From an uncultured Flavobacteriales bacterium (GTDB lineage: Bacteria; Bacteroidota; Bacteroidia; Flavobacteriales_E; Vicingaceae), in contig CAJQOH010000016.1 in assembly GCA_905479915.1 (NCBI GenBank), positions 1 through 64,000 of the forward strand: a stretch of 64,000 bases of DNA. The letters are read 5' to 3'. A model generated the notes under the pieces. The model did not search any database. It worked only from the letters and a program-made list of their open reading frames with translations, and was not told the origin of the DNA. The position numbers and the translations under genes were made by a program. Shown here in pieces: positions 54,201 through 61,178 of the stretch. Every line of letters begins with the position of its first letter. The stretch's first letter is position 1.

Positions 54201-55840
54201 TCAAATACTGTCATACCTGCACAACCTGTATTGTCATCAAAATTAATAGGCAACACTCTAATGTATAATGGAGCAGTACTTTCTCCAGCTAAACCTGTTA
54301 TTATATGGGCTGTAACCGTTTGATCAAAGAAAGAACAAACAAAATTTCCTGTTGTTGTGGCTACATTATTACTAGCATTTACTCCAGGATCTCCAGTATG
54401 TAAAACATACCCAACAATTTCTTGTGCTGCCAATCCTGTAACAGTTAAAGTCATTTCATCAGTACCATCAGGCAAATCAACTTGATACCATAGATCTACC
54501 CAGTCGGTATTGTTATTAAAATTTGCTGCACTACAATCTCTAATAAAATTATTTGCTGTAGAACCTCCTGCTCCACCATCATCACAAGAAGGCGTAAAAC
54601 CAATTGCAGCACTAACGGTTGCTGTTGTAAAATCTCCAGCACCACAAGTACCTAAAATATCTGGGGCTAACGTACTCCAATCATCCGATCCATTACAATT
54701 TTCAGTTGTTGTAGAAGAGGTTTCACACGTTACAAAACCAGGACCAGTAGCTCTAACATCTACATTGTGTGAACCTGTTGCATATCCAGAAAAAGTATAC
54801 AAGTTAGACAATACTGCACTACCCTGAACTAGAGCATTGTCAATGTAAATATCTGCTCCTGTTCCAGATCCAAAATTGGTTACCGTTACCTCAATATCAT
54901 AATCAAAAGTTGCACAATCTAGATTGGTAGAACTTATTGTAGCAGTAGGTACTGTTACACAATTACAAGCTTCTGTTAATGTTCCTGAAGCTATATCACA
55001 CCCTGCATAAGAAGCTCCATTTACCTGAATTGTTTTATTTACTCCAGCTGTAAATGGACCAACTGTATATGTTCCTGTTCCAACATTGGTTTGAAATGTT
55101 GTAGTTCCATCGGTAATATCTACTCCTGTGGCATCTCCTAAAGAAGTAACATTTACATCAATAGAAAATTGTCCGTTATTACAATCAGGAACTACAGTAT
55201 AAGTAGCTACTGGATCGTTACATAAAGATTCTACAACTGATATATCATCGATATAAATATAGAAATCTGGACTACTTACATTGCTGTGTTCAGTCTCAAA
55301 CTTAATAAAAGTAGCTCCTGCTGCACGACTAAATGTAAATGATTCGGTTACACAACTTGTACTCGCTGTATGAGATGTAATGCTATATTCTTCTGTCCAT
55401 GGACCTGAATTAGACGTTCCTGAATAAACCTTAATGTATTTTAAATCTGCTCCTGGAGTTGCTCCTAACCCAGAATATTCAAGCAGTTTATAATCAAACT
55501 GTACTGTTAAATCTCCTCCTAAACTAGTTCCTAAAGAGTTTGTGTTATTCATATCTACAACTTGCGAAGTCCCCGTTCCATAACAGTTATCTCTCATTGA
55601 ATAACCTGAACAAGCGCTTGAGTTTGAACCATTAAAACCTCCATCATCCCAATTACCTTCTCCGGAAGCATCTCCTTGAACGTCTAAGTTTGATGAATAA
55701 TTTACTTGGCCCAATATATTGGGCACCAAAAAAGTTGATAGCGTGAGTAATAGAATTACTCTTTGAATTTTAAATTGAATCACGTGGTAGATGATTTTAA
55801 TTAATAATACTTCAAACATAACGTAGATATTTCTCTCCAT
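51293..55840 (-). CDS. Large multidomain secreted surface protein with T9SS sorting domain
   Basis: 1515 aa. An N-terminal hydrophobic signal lies near residues 24-45 (VILLLTLSTFLVPNILGQ); the ATG at 55819 would give a shorter n-region. Residues about 55-205 form a lectin/MAM-like module, followed by CARDB-like stretches (NFGSGTGADIYIDN) and about five repeats of a pre-peptidase-type module with DLWFQF/DLWYNI plus YLRV/YIRV (examples near 445-560, 575-695, 710-830, 905-1030, 1060-1180). C-terminus about 1430-1515 is a T9SS type A domain (VVIYPNPVKGLLNI, LNKGIYFINL). Probably an adhesin or matrix protein. Ligands unknown. Confidence 0.85.
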   Translation of the reverse strand: MERNIYVMFEVLLIKIIYHVIQFKIQRVILLLTLSTFLVPNILGQVNYSSNLDVQGDASGEGNWDDGGFNGSNSSACSGYSMRDNCYGTGTSQVVDMNNTNSLGTSLGGDLTVQFDYKLLEYSGLGATPGADLKYIKVYSGTSNSGPWTEEYSITSHTASTSCVTESFTFSRAAGATFIKFETEHSNVSSPDFYIYIDDISVVESLCNDPVATYTVVPDCNNGQFSIDVNVTSLGDATGVDITDGTTTFQTNVGTGTYTVGPFTAGVNKTIQVNGASYAGCDIASGTLTEACNCVTVPTATISSTNLDCATFDYDIEVTVTNFGSGTGADIYIDNALVQGSAVLSNLYTFSGYATGSHNVDVRATGPGFVTCETSSTTTENCNGSDDWSTLAPDILGTCGAGDFTTATVSAAIGFTPSCDDGGAGGSTANNFIRDCSAANFNNNTDWVDLWYQVDLPDGTDEMTLTVTGLAAQEIVGYVLHTGDPGVNASNNVATTTGNFVCSFFDQTVTAHIITGLAGESTAPLYIRVLPINFDDNTGCAGMTVFDFTICASAPQPNDVCGDAIDIVNSSTFLPETASGDISQANIDADTHDEVNGETCGGINFTTSEEDLWYNIETPASGKYYLDVDIDFTGTADEIYVLLHNYCSAGDTDPIGCANISADGTVVFDQNNITNFDNALSANTNYKIRIVKPTGSTATSFDITGNLIAENNNCELMHETFPGFDLDAGQLDANFNFASESGAVPTQTGNDLWFQFDPLNGSDNSNSVYSTSVDLQVGGLLAGQELTIMLYKENASNDCSNLATDYITTETVTSNGTVIINCLDEVYGDRYIVRVIQTAGTTADNVSLEAFPNPIGPFNNDAENIWNGSGPKIVGGGSAANNFNPWFIPSGSANFVVDDFENSTDCHPNISSAFCSGVDNAAFTESDDRDLWFVFEVPSDSCGANGLTSSSVISTMDITYNAGNSFRDAKLYVYDGLTDADLVDCSSTLDGGAPGSTWTVSGLTQGESYLLRVKPSRLNSDFEYSFDITVEDGPVRPCNDDKDGAEDIGTIETGFDRSVCPSDTYSAQGASDSGINPDGWGDVWFTFVAPNNGGPYVTQEGYVTLYLDGTSGHDIKCQIYDATGTSELASSTTNSQGDAWAHAGHLTPGDTYYVRVAHNESVSEEVNYRLCFYQSDVIENCPITGSNEVSGGIECGNDCSLFYKVDLPEQTPSGFYRIEVIGDGTDVEARLRSQGSDSPSNEGNITDIDHPCNAGGNLGVVSSGALTDPGSCNGGTGEWKVYNLIGPALNQRNYYYLEVYDPVDVLGCGGLAVCEVKVYGPFTTQAIAENTSNTVPDGLCASPLPVELIDFDGYHLLGDNELKWSTVTEINNDYFEIEASVDGYEFQVVGKVDGSGNSNQQINYGFKHEDVAVQLMYYRLVQYDYDGTRTVSEVIAIESELENRVVIYPNPVKGLLNIVSTYELSRIVVLDVTGKVVKTVEGSTNQIDLSELNKGIYFINLEGKKGVDNFKIVVE

Positions 55841-55931
55841 GTTACAAATACTACAATAGGACGTACCAATTCATGAATCAAGACAGGAAAGCCTATTAAA
55901 AAGGCTCTTGGAGATTAAAAAGAAAGTGATT

Positions 55932-57029
55932 TTAATCAATTATAGGTTTTCCTAACCCTCGCAATAGGCGATAATGTGAGGCAATTGTTACCCTCCAATT
56001 TTTATACTCACGATAATTAACCCCAAATTCTTTAGCGGTTGCTTTAACGATTGGAGCTAGCTTTCTATAATGAATACTACAAATATTCGGGAACAAATGA
56101 TGCTCTATTTGAGTATTTAATCCACCTGTTATCCATGATCCAAACCAACTGGTACTTGCAAAATTTACCGCTGTTGAACACTGATGCTCAGAATAAGATT
56201 GAGACAACTGATTATTTTCATCTGGCCAATCTTTAGGCATATCTTCTACCATATGACCTAATTGAAATACTAAGGACAAGGTTAACCCTAAACCTGCTTG
56301 CATTACTAAAAAACCAACAGGAACTCCCCACCAAGGTACATCTAACAATAACGAAGGCCATAAAAATACATTGGCATAAAAAATAAGCTTTGCAGCTAAA
56401 ACTTTAGGCATTGCCCATTTTTTTAGCTTTGGTTTTTTATAAATCAAATGTTGTTTTTTTCGCATTTGTTTAATATCCCTAAACAAAACCCATTCTAATG
56501 TAAAAATAGAATACAAAAACCAAACGTATAAATGTTGATATTGATGTATGGGCTTCCATGCTGTAGCTTCATGAAACCTAAGTACAGGCGCTGGAGTATA
56601 ATCACCATCGGCACCTGGAATACTCGTAAAAGTATGATGACATTGATTATGGGTAAATGCCCAATTTTCTGCATAAGCACCAATAGCAGTAAAAGTTACT
56701 CCCAACAATTTATTCACCCACTTTTTTGAAGAATATCCCCCATGAATTGCATCATGACCAACATTAAATCCAATTAACCCACATAAAACACCTAATAAAA
56801 GTGCCAAACCTAACAACCCCCAACCTGTAATAGACCCAAACAAGATAAAGCCATAAACAACCAATAATGATGACAGGTAAAAAGCAGTTTTAAAAATCAT
56901 TTCAGCATTACAATGCTTAGAAATTTTTTGATCTTTAAAGTATTGATTTACTCGAGATTTTAATGCTTTTGAAAATTCACCCTCAGGCTGAAATTTTGGA
57001 AGAGGATTTACCTTAGTGTTATCTTTCAT
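55932..57029 (-). CDS. Membrane fatty acid desaturase (acyl-lipid/acyl-CoA type)
   Basis: 365 aa from the ATG at 57029, where MKDNTKVNPLPKFQPEG matches the family start; an in-frame ATG at 57056 would add 9 residues. Three histidine boxes: HDAIHGG, HNQCHHT and QIEHHLFP, the last with Q replacing the first His as in front-end (delta-6 type) desaturases. Membrane helices at about 50-90 and 180-245. Inserts a double bond in acyl chains, adjusting membrane fluidity. Own promoter at 57073. Confidence 0.92.
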   Translation of the reverse strand: MKDNTKVNPLPKFQPEGEFSKALKSRVNQYFKDQKISKHCNAEMIFKTAFYLSSLLVVYGFILFGSITGWGLLGLALLLGVLCGLIGFNVGHDAIHGGYSSKKWVNKLLGVTFTAIGAYAENWAFTHNQCHHTFTSIPGADGDYTPAPVLRFHEATAWKPIHQYQHLYVWFLYSIFTLEWVLFRDIKQMRKKQHLIYKKPKLKKWAMPKVLAAKLIFYANVFLWPSLLLDVPWWGVPVGFLVMQAGLGLTLSLVFQLGHMVEDMPKDWPDENNQLSQSYSEHQCSTAVNFASTSWFGSWITGGLNTQIEHHLFPNICSIHYRKLAPIVKATAKEFGVNYREYKNWRVTIASHYRLLRGLGKPIID

Positions 57030-57072
57030 CTTTATCGAATTATCAAGATTGCACATTCTTCCTTGAACTGCT

Positions 57073-57080
57073 CAAATTTA
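57073..57080 (-). promoter_or_regulatory. Putative -7 promoter element for the desaturase
   Basis: On the minus strand TAAATTTG matches TAnnTTTG, about 44 bp before the ATG at 57029. Lies on the chromosome side of the attachment site, so the insertion left the promoter intact. Confidence 0.45.
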
Positions 57081-57136
57081 GATATTAAAATTAGGGTAAG
57101 GAAATTTAAACAGGTTTAATAAAAACTATAGAACAA

Positions 57137-57166
57137 AAAAAAGCTCCACTAAAAAGTGAAGCTTTT
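57137..57166 (-). terminator. Terminator, probably of the disrupted tRNA-Asp
   Basis: AAGCTCCACT (57141-57150) pairs with AGTGAAGCTT (57155-57164) with one G-T-type mismatch; on the minus strand a run of nine T follows. It sits 15 bp beyond the tRNA remnant, the normal place for a tRNA terminator. Confidence 0.7.
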
Positions 57167-57180
57167 AAAAATGCTTTAGA

Positions 57181-57198
57181 TTGTTGCGGTCTGGACGG
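57181..57198 (-). other. Attachment-site remnant matching the 3' end of tRNA-Asp
   Basis: On the minus strand CCGTCCAGACCGCAACAA reads as the end of the T-stem (CCGT), acceptor strand CCAGACC, discriminator G and trailer of a Bacteroidota tRNA-Asp, recalled from memory. Everything on the 5' side of these 18 bp is foreign, and the original tRNA terminator follows. This is the pattern left when an integrase recombines at a tRNA 3' end. Between 57199 and 57346 I see no gene. Confidence 0.55.
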
Positions 57199-57346
57199 AA
57201 CAACCACCAAAAGAATCCCGTTAATATTTATAATCAATAGAAATGAATAATAATAGGACTTTCATAAACGAGTAAAAGCCTTATAATTAATTCAATGAAC
57301 GTTTACTAACTTTAAGTATAAAATAAAAGTAATAAATATTAATGGA

Positions 57347-57418
57347 AAAGTGGATACAAAAGTGGATACACTTGAACAAAAATCAAAATTTGGTGAAGTA
57401 GATACAAAAGTGAATACA
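57347..57418. repeat. Phased 12-bp repeats near the attachment site
   Basis: AAAGTGGATACA occurs at 57347 and 57359 exactly, GAAGTAGATACA at 57395 and AAAGTGAATACA at 57407. All four start at multiples of 12 bp from the first (0, 12, 48, 60). Paired direct repeats about 150 bp inside an att site resemble arm-type sites of a tyrosine integrase or excisionase; a replication or regulator iteron is another option. Confidence 0.6.
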
Positions 57419-57447
57419 CATTAAATACAATGATAACAGGGCTCTTG

Positions 57448-57693
57448 TTATTTCTTTTTTATCTTTCCTGTATATTTTTCTGCTACAATAAGTTCATTCA
57501 TTGGAACATCTAATATTTCAGAAATTTTTGGAAGTTCCCACCCCGAAGGTTGAGCTTTATTCTTGCAAATATTAGAAACATGAGTTTGTGATTTACCCCA
57601 TTTTTTCATTAAATCTTCTTGCTTCCACCCTTTAATAAGTAGTATTTCTGCTATTCGGTTAATTCTAACACCTATATATTCTTCTTTAGACAT
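57448..57693 (-). CDS. XRE-family helix-turn-helix regulator of the mobile element
   Basis: 81 aa. HTH_3 fold: IAEILLIKGWKQEDLMKKWGKSQTHVSNICKNKAQPSGWELPKISEILDVPMNELI. It is the first gene inside the attachment-site end. A perfect palindrome lies 22 bp upstream of its start and is likely its own operator. Control of element excision or of the PRTRC operon is plausible, not shown. Confidence 0.85.
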   Translation of the reverse strand: MSKEEYIGVRINRIAEILLIKGWKQEDLMKKWGKSQTHVSNICKNKAQPSGWELPKISEILDVPMNELIVAEKYTGKIKKK

Positions 57694-57714
57694 TCTACAA
57701 AAATATGGTTTATT

Positions 57715-57731
57715 ATTAACTATTAGTTAAT
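57715..57731. promoter_or_regulatory. Palindromic operator upstream of the element's XRE gene
   Basis: ATTAACT (57715-57721) and AGTTAAT (57725-57731) form a perfect inverted repeat around ATT, 17 bp in all, between the regulator gene and the next gene upstream. Confidence 0.5.
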
Positions 57732-57753
57732 GGTTATTAGCTAGATTATGTTT

Positions 57754-58047
57754 TTATTTTGACTCGTCTGAAGAAATAAAAATCTTACTAAACATTCCAA
57801 CTTCATAATCTTCGCTGAGTTTCATTACACTTTCAAATTTATAGTTCATCAAATCCTCATTGAAGCCTAAAGGAATTAATATTTCTTTTTGTTCCTCTGG
57901 AGAAAAACCATCATACTTCCCATTTTCAAAAATTATACTTGCTCCCTCTCGTTGTTCAACGTTATAAGTTTCATAACATATTCCTTTTGTTCCTGGCATA
58001 TTATTCAAACACTTGGTTCTTAATTTTACAACAGTTCCGACTATCAT
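57754..58047 (-). CDS. Unknown soluble protein of the mobile element
   Basis: 97 aa from the ATG at 58047 (MIVGTVVKLRTKCLNN); a longer frame from 58098 exists but its start repeats part of the gene (AAACACTTGGTTCT occurs at 58007 and 58076, an in-frame 69-bp spacing), so the shorter start is chosen. Acidic C-terminus (EEQKEILIPLGFNEDLMN, KIFISSDESK). Family not recognised. Lies after the terminator of the PRTRC operon and before the XRE gene, with its own promoter not identified. Confidence 0.5.
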   Translation of the reverse strand: MIVGTVVKLRTKCLNNMPGTKGICYETYNVEQREGASIIFENGKYDGFSPEEQKEILIPLGFNEDLMNYKFESVMKLSEDYEVGMFSKIFISSDESK

Positions 58048-58114
58048 TAAACTTACTTTTCTTTTGATTATAATTAAACACTTGGTTCTGTCCGTCAAAA
58101 ATACTTTTTATCAC

Positions 58115-58154
58115 AAAAAGAGAGCAAGTAATAATACTTACCTACTCTCTTTTA
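58115..58154 (-). terminator. Terminator of the PRTRC operon
   Basis: AAAAGAGAG (58116-58124) pairs with CTCTCTTTT (58145-58153), and AAGTA/TACTT extend the stem inside; on the minus strand a T-run follows. It lies 25 bp after the ThiF stop, marking ThiF as the last gene of the operon. Confidence 0.75.
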
Positions 58155-58178
58155 ATAATTCAAAAGTACTTCATTCTA

Positions 58179-59003
58179 TCATACTACTTTTACTTTAGAA
58201 TTAATAAATTCTTTAATTTTTATTGGATTACTTTTTAGCGTTCCCATATTGACGTATGCTCCTTGTTCTTCAATTTTAGCTTGTTTAAAGAGATTCCATA
58301 GTATTTGCATACCAAAGGGTGCTAACATACAATTAGTAAATAGGTCTTGTTTTAAGAGTGCTTCTTCGGTGGAACAGCTTGGGGTATTATCTTCTTCATC
58401 GACTTGGTCAATGTTTGGAAATAGGTCTAATACCGTTGGTAAATAACTTGCTGTATCGAATTTAGATTTTGGTTGTTCTAATGTTCGTTGTGTTCCTAAA
58501 ATTACTTGCCCTGTATCTTTACCATTGCCATAGTCTAACCAATAGTAGGGTGTTGAATGGGAAGTGTACATACTAAATTCTCGATTCTTAATATAGTCGT
58601 TTTGAATTTTTCCTATTGATACTCTTGCTTTTCCTGTATCAACGCAAGTGATTAGGATATTTGCTCCTTTTAATTCTTCATCCTTGATATGTTCTTGTTC
58701 GTATCGGTATGTATGGCTTTCCCAATCTGTACCAAATGCTCTGTTTACTCGATTGACTAATACTGTTGCTTTATGATGTCCTACATCGGGTTCAAAAAAC
58801 AATTGCCTACCCAAATTGGGTGCTTCGACTTTATCATCGTCAAATACTCTTACGTGTAATCCTAAGTGGTTTAATTTTCTTAGGGTACTGTGTAATAATG
58901 CTAATTTGGTCAATACTTGTGAGCCTGTTCCTCCACAACCAACTAAGTTAACGGTTATTGGGTGTCTTGGATTAATTAAATATTGGTCTGTATAGTGTAT
59001 CAT
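58179..59003 (-). CDS. PRTRC system ThiF-family protein (E1-like adenylyltransferase)
   Basis: 274 aa. Rossmann nucleotide-binding motif VNLVGCGGTGSQVLTKLA (GxGGxG at 22-27), adenylation-domain blocks VRVFDDDKVEAPNLGRQLFF (Asp/Asn/Arg of ThiF/MoeB/E1) and ILITCVDTGKARVSI. Candidate catalytic cysteines are in TPSCSTEEAL and FTNCMLAPFG. This is the PRTRC ThiF family: an E1-like enzyme that would adenylate the C-terminal Gly of a ubiquitin-like protein. Starts 10 bp after PRTRC-B. Partner for PRTRC-C is inferred from co-location. Confidence 0.9.
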   Translation of the reverse strand: MIHYTDQYLINPRHPITVNLVGCGGTGSQVLTKLALLHSTLRKLNHLGLHVRVFDDDKVEAPNLGRQLFFEPDVGHHKATVLVNRVNRAFGTDWESHTYRYEQEHIKDEELKGANILITCVDTGKARVSIGKIQNDYIKNREFSMYTSHSTPYYWLDYGNGKDTGQVILGTQRTLEQPKSKFDTASYLPTVLDLFPNIDQVDEEDNTPSCSTEEALLKQDLFTNCMLAPFGMQILWNLFKQAKIEEQGAYVNMGTLKSNPIKIKEFINSKVKVV

Positions 59004-59013
59004 TTATCTATTT

Positions 59014-59742
59014 TTATAGGAGTTGATTTAATTTTGTGTTGCTTGGTAACAAGTAACCTTTTGGAAATTCTTTATTGGTATTGATTAATTCTCTCCAGAG
59101 TTCATTTATATCTCCGTTAATGGGTGTACCGTGTATCTCGGAAAATTTGGTGTACCAAAACACATTTTCCCACGCTTTCATTAATTCTTCAATATACTTC
59201 CCTTCTATTGTTGGTTTTTTGCCTTGTCCTAAACAAACATTTCCGTTCACACCAGTATTGTGAAATGGTGCTTTGTAGAGTTTGGTTTTCTCGGTGGGTT
59301 TACTTTTGGTCTTAGTTGTAAATATTTGGAGGTTGTTATTTTTTACAACATATACTATAGTCGGAACACTAGCTTTTCCTGTGGGGATTCCTAAGCCTTT
59401 TGTGAAGTACATTTTTTGACGTGATGGGGATTGATACCAAATTAGGGTGTACTTTTTTTCTTCTTGATGAAAATACAGTAGATTTTCTGAAAATAGTTGT
59501 TTGCTTTTTAGGTAGGTTTTCGATTTTTCTTGGTCAATAATTGCTTTACCTAATTCCTTGATTGTTTCTTTTTGGAGAGGTTTTCCTTGTGATAAGATTG
59601 ATTTTCCTTGTTCATCTAAATTTATATTGTGGTGTTCTATGTAATAGGGTTGACTATCCCATTGTGCGGTATCTCCTTTTTCATAGATTATCAACGCTTG
59701 TTTAGGTTGTAATTGATTGGATATATTGATAATGTCTTTCAT
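59014..59742 (-). CDS. PRTRC system protein B (E2-like fold)
   Basis: 242 aa. Matches PRTRC-B by its context and by the block APFHNTGVNGNVCLGQGKKP, in which NGNVCLG mirrors the active-site NGxxCL of ubiquitin E2 enzymes (His161, Cys170). This family overlaps the Prok-E2_D class in my memory. Predicted to accept a ubiquitin-like protein as a thioester. ATGA overlap with PRTRC-F (4 bp). The target of transfer is unknown, and an E3 was not found. Confidence 0.85.
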   Translation of the reverse strand: MKDIINISNQLQPKQALIIYEKGDTAQWDSQPYYIEHHNINLDEQGKSILSQGKPLQKETIKELGKAIIDQEKSKTYLKSKQLFSENLLYFHQEEKKYTLIWYQSPSRQKMYFTKGLGIPTGKASVPTIVYVVKNNNLQIFTTKTKSKPTEKTKLYKAPFHNTGVNGNVCLGQGKKPTIEGKYIEELMKAWENVFWYTKFSEIHGTPINGDINELWRELINTNKEFPKGYLLPSNTKLNQLL

Positions 59743-60887
59743 ACTAATGCTGTTTTTAGTTCAAGTGATAAGTCGTCTCCTGTTTTAAAAAATTGGGTAA
59801 TTTCTTTTGGAAATGTTGTTGACTGTGGCTTTTTAAAAGTGTTGTCTGATGGTTTGGTTACTTCCCAATTAATAAATGGGGATTCTCCGTATTCGTTTGC
59901 TCTTACTTCTAAGGTAGCCATATATTCTGAAAAGAAATTATCGTTTTGATCCCACGACAAAAACATATATTCATCGGGTCGTAGGATATCATCATCTTCG
60001 TATTCGTTTAGTCTTGGGTAGTAACAGAATTGATGAATGCCTGTTTTAGATTTGATAATACTTATTCCATCTTCTATCCAATCGTACAACTGCTGTTCGA
60101 GTTTTGTTTTGGGTTTAAATTTAGATAGCTTTTTTGCTAAGGTTTTTAGGGTAGATTGATTGTTGTTTAATGATATTGAATAATAATTGGCTGTTCCCTC
60201 GGTGTAGTTAGATATGTCTAGTTCCCACGCTCTTTTTTCTTCTTCGGTTTCAAAGTCATCACGTTCTATCATCCAATCTAACGACCATTCTCCGTGCTGT
60301 TCATCCCATAGGCTGACTTGTGTTATTCTGCGGATTTGAGCGAACAAATCCATTAAAATGTCGTGTAACAATTCATTTTCAACTCGAAGCTGTGGCAGAA
60401 AACAGAGCGAAATGGTATAGTAACCTCCGTTATCGAGGTATATTGATTCGGTTGTAACTAGATTATAGTCCGTTTCTTGGTAAGGTTGTACCAATTGCCA
60501 ACTGTATTCTTGTCCTATAAGGGTATTCATTTCTTCTATGAGCCAAATCAATACTTCTCTTTCTTCGGTAATAGTGTTCCAATTTTGGTTATCTTTAAAT
60601 TGGGGGTGTTTTTGAAGATATTGATAAAGCAATTTTATCAAGTTAATATGAGCGATACGGTCTTTGAGAAATTCGTAATCTCTGCCAGAATTAACGTAAG
60701 CTTTGGTGTAACTGACAGGGGTTATATTCTCTAAAAAAGAAAGTCCAAGGTTTCTGAAGGTGGTAGTACTTTTTCTTGTTGTTCCTCCATATTGTTGGAG
60801 GGTTGATTTTCGTTTTTTAGAATGTCTCCCAATCTTCGGTAAAAGTCCGAGTTGTCGGGTTTCTCTTGATATGGCTCGTTGTTGCAT
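59739..60887 (-). CDS. PRTRC system protein F
   Basis: 382 aa, soluble, acidic. I assign it to PRTRC-F by order in the cassette (C, F, B, ThiF), length and the middle region (YTISLCFLPQLRVENELLHD, TQVSLWDEQHGEWSLDW). No catalytic motif is visible; the family's biochemical role is not known. The start at 60887 places its first 52 codons inside a 64-codon frame (60731-60925) in another phase, so either the start or the phase is uncertain. Overlaps PRTRC-B by 4 bp. Confidence 0.7.
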   Translation of the reverse strand: MQQRAISRETRQLGLLPKIGRHSKKRKSTLQQYGGTTRKSTTTFRNLGLSFLENITPVSYTKAYVNSGRDYEFLKDRIAHINLIKLLYQYLQKHPQFKDNQNWNTITEEREVLIWLIEEMNTLIGQEYSWQLVQPYQETDYNLVTTESIYLDNGGYYTISLCFLPQLRVENELLHDILMDLFAQIRRITQVSLWDEQHGEWSLDWMIERDDFETEEEKRAWELDISNYTEGTANYYSISLNNNQSTLKTLAKKLSKFKPKTKLEQQLYDWIEDGISIIKSKTGIHQFCYYPRLNEYEDDDILRPDEYMFLSWDQNDNFFSEYMATLEVRANEYGESPFINWEVTKPSDNTFKKPQSTTFPKEITQFFKTGDDLSLELKTALV

Positions 60888-60925
60888 TGTTGTTGTTGTG
60901 TTTTTAGGTATTGTTGGGTATTCAT
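60731..60925 (-). CDS. Overlapping 64-codon frame between PRTRC-C and PRTRC-F, uncertain
   Basis: ATG at 60925 lies 4 bp after the PRTRC-C stop. The product is polar and low-complexity (QQYLKTQQQQCNNEPYQEKP, then NSDFYRRLGDIL, PSETLDFLF). It ends at a T-run (CTTTTTTAG), and a -1 slip there would join it to the PRTRC-F phase. It may be a true small gene, the real N-terminus of PRTRC-F reached by frameshift or sequencing error, or chance. Confidence 0.35.
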   Translation of the reverse strand: MNTQQYLKTQQQQCNNEPYQEKPDNSDFYRRLGDILKNENQPSNNMEEQQEKVLPPSETLDFLF

Positions 60926-60929
60926 CTGA

Positions 60930-61148
60930 TTAGCCTTTTACTTTTGGATTGCTTCCAAATTCATAGACCAATACATCGTCTATTATTCCTTTGTTATCAA
61001 TGGTCGCATTGGTTAGTTCTGAATAATTATCTTCAAAAAATGATTTAACTCTTTCGGGTGTCCAATCTGTATTTGGGTCGGATAATTCTATTGCTTCGTT
61101 TCCTCTTTTGATGATAAATTTTCTTTCTATTCCTGTTACTTGTAGCAT
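60930..61148 (-). CDS. PRTRC system protein C (prokaryotic ubiquitin-like)
   Basis: 72 aa. Beta-grasp pattern: VTGIERKFIIKRGNEAIEL, then DWTPERVKSFFEDNYSELTNATI and DDVLVYEF, with the sequence ending in VKG, so the last residue is Gly72 as required of an activated ubiquitin-like protein. Matches the PRTRC-C/Prok_Ub family as I know it. Likely the conjugated modifier of the cassette, activated by ThiF and carried by protein B. Starts 30 bp after PRTRC-E. Confidence 0.85.
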   Translation of the reverse strand: MLQVTGIERKFIIKRGNEAIELSDPNTDWTPERVKSFFEDNYSELTNATIDNKGIIDDVLVYEFGSNPKVKG

Positions 61149-61178
61149 AATTTTATTGTTTAAATGAACATTGTTTTG

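Noticed and set aside
54510-54827. 105-codon plus-strand frame
   Set aside because: Antisense to the large T9SS gene whose sorting domain and modules are clear; no start context or homology.
57339-57400. 16-codon plus-strand frame starting MEKWIQKW
   Set aside because: Made only of the 12-bp repeats; no support as a gene.
57347-57418. CRISPR array
   Set aside because: Units are 12 bp with no spacers between paired copies and no cas genes; not CRISPR.
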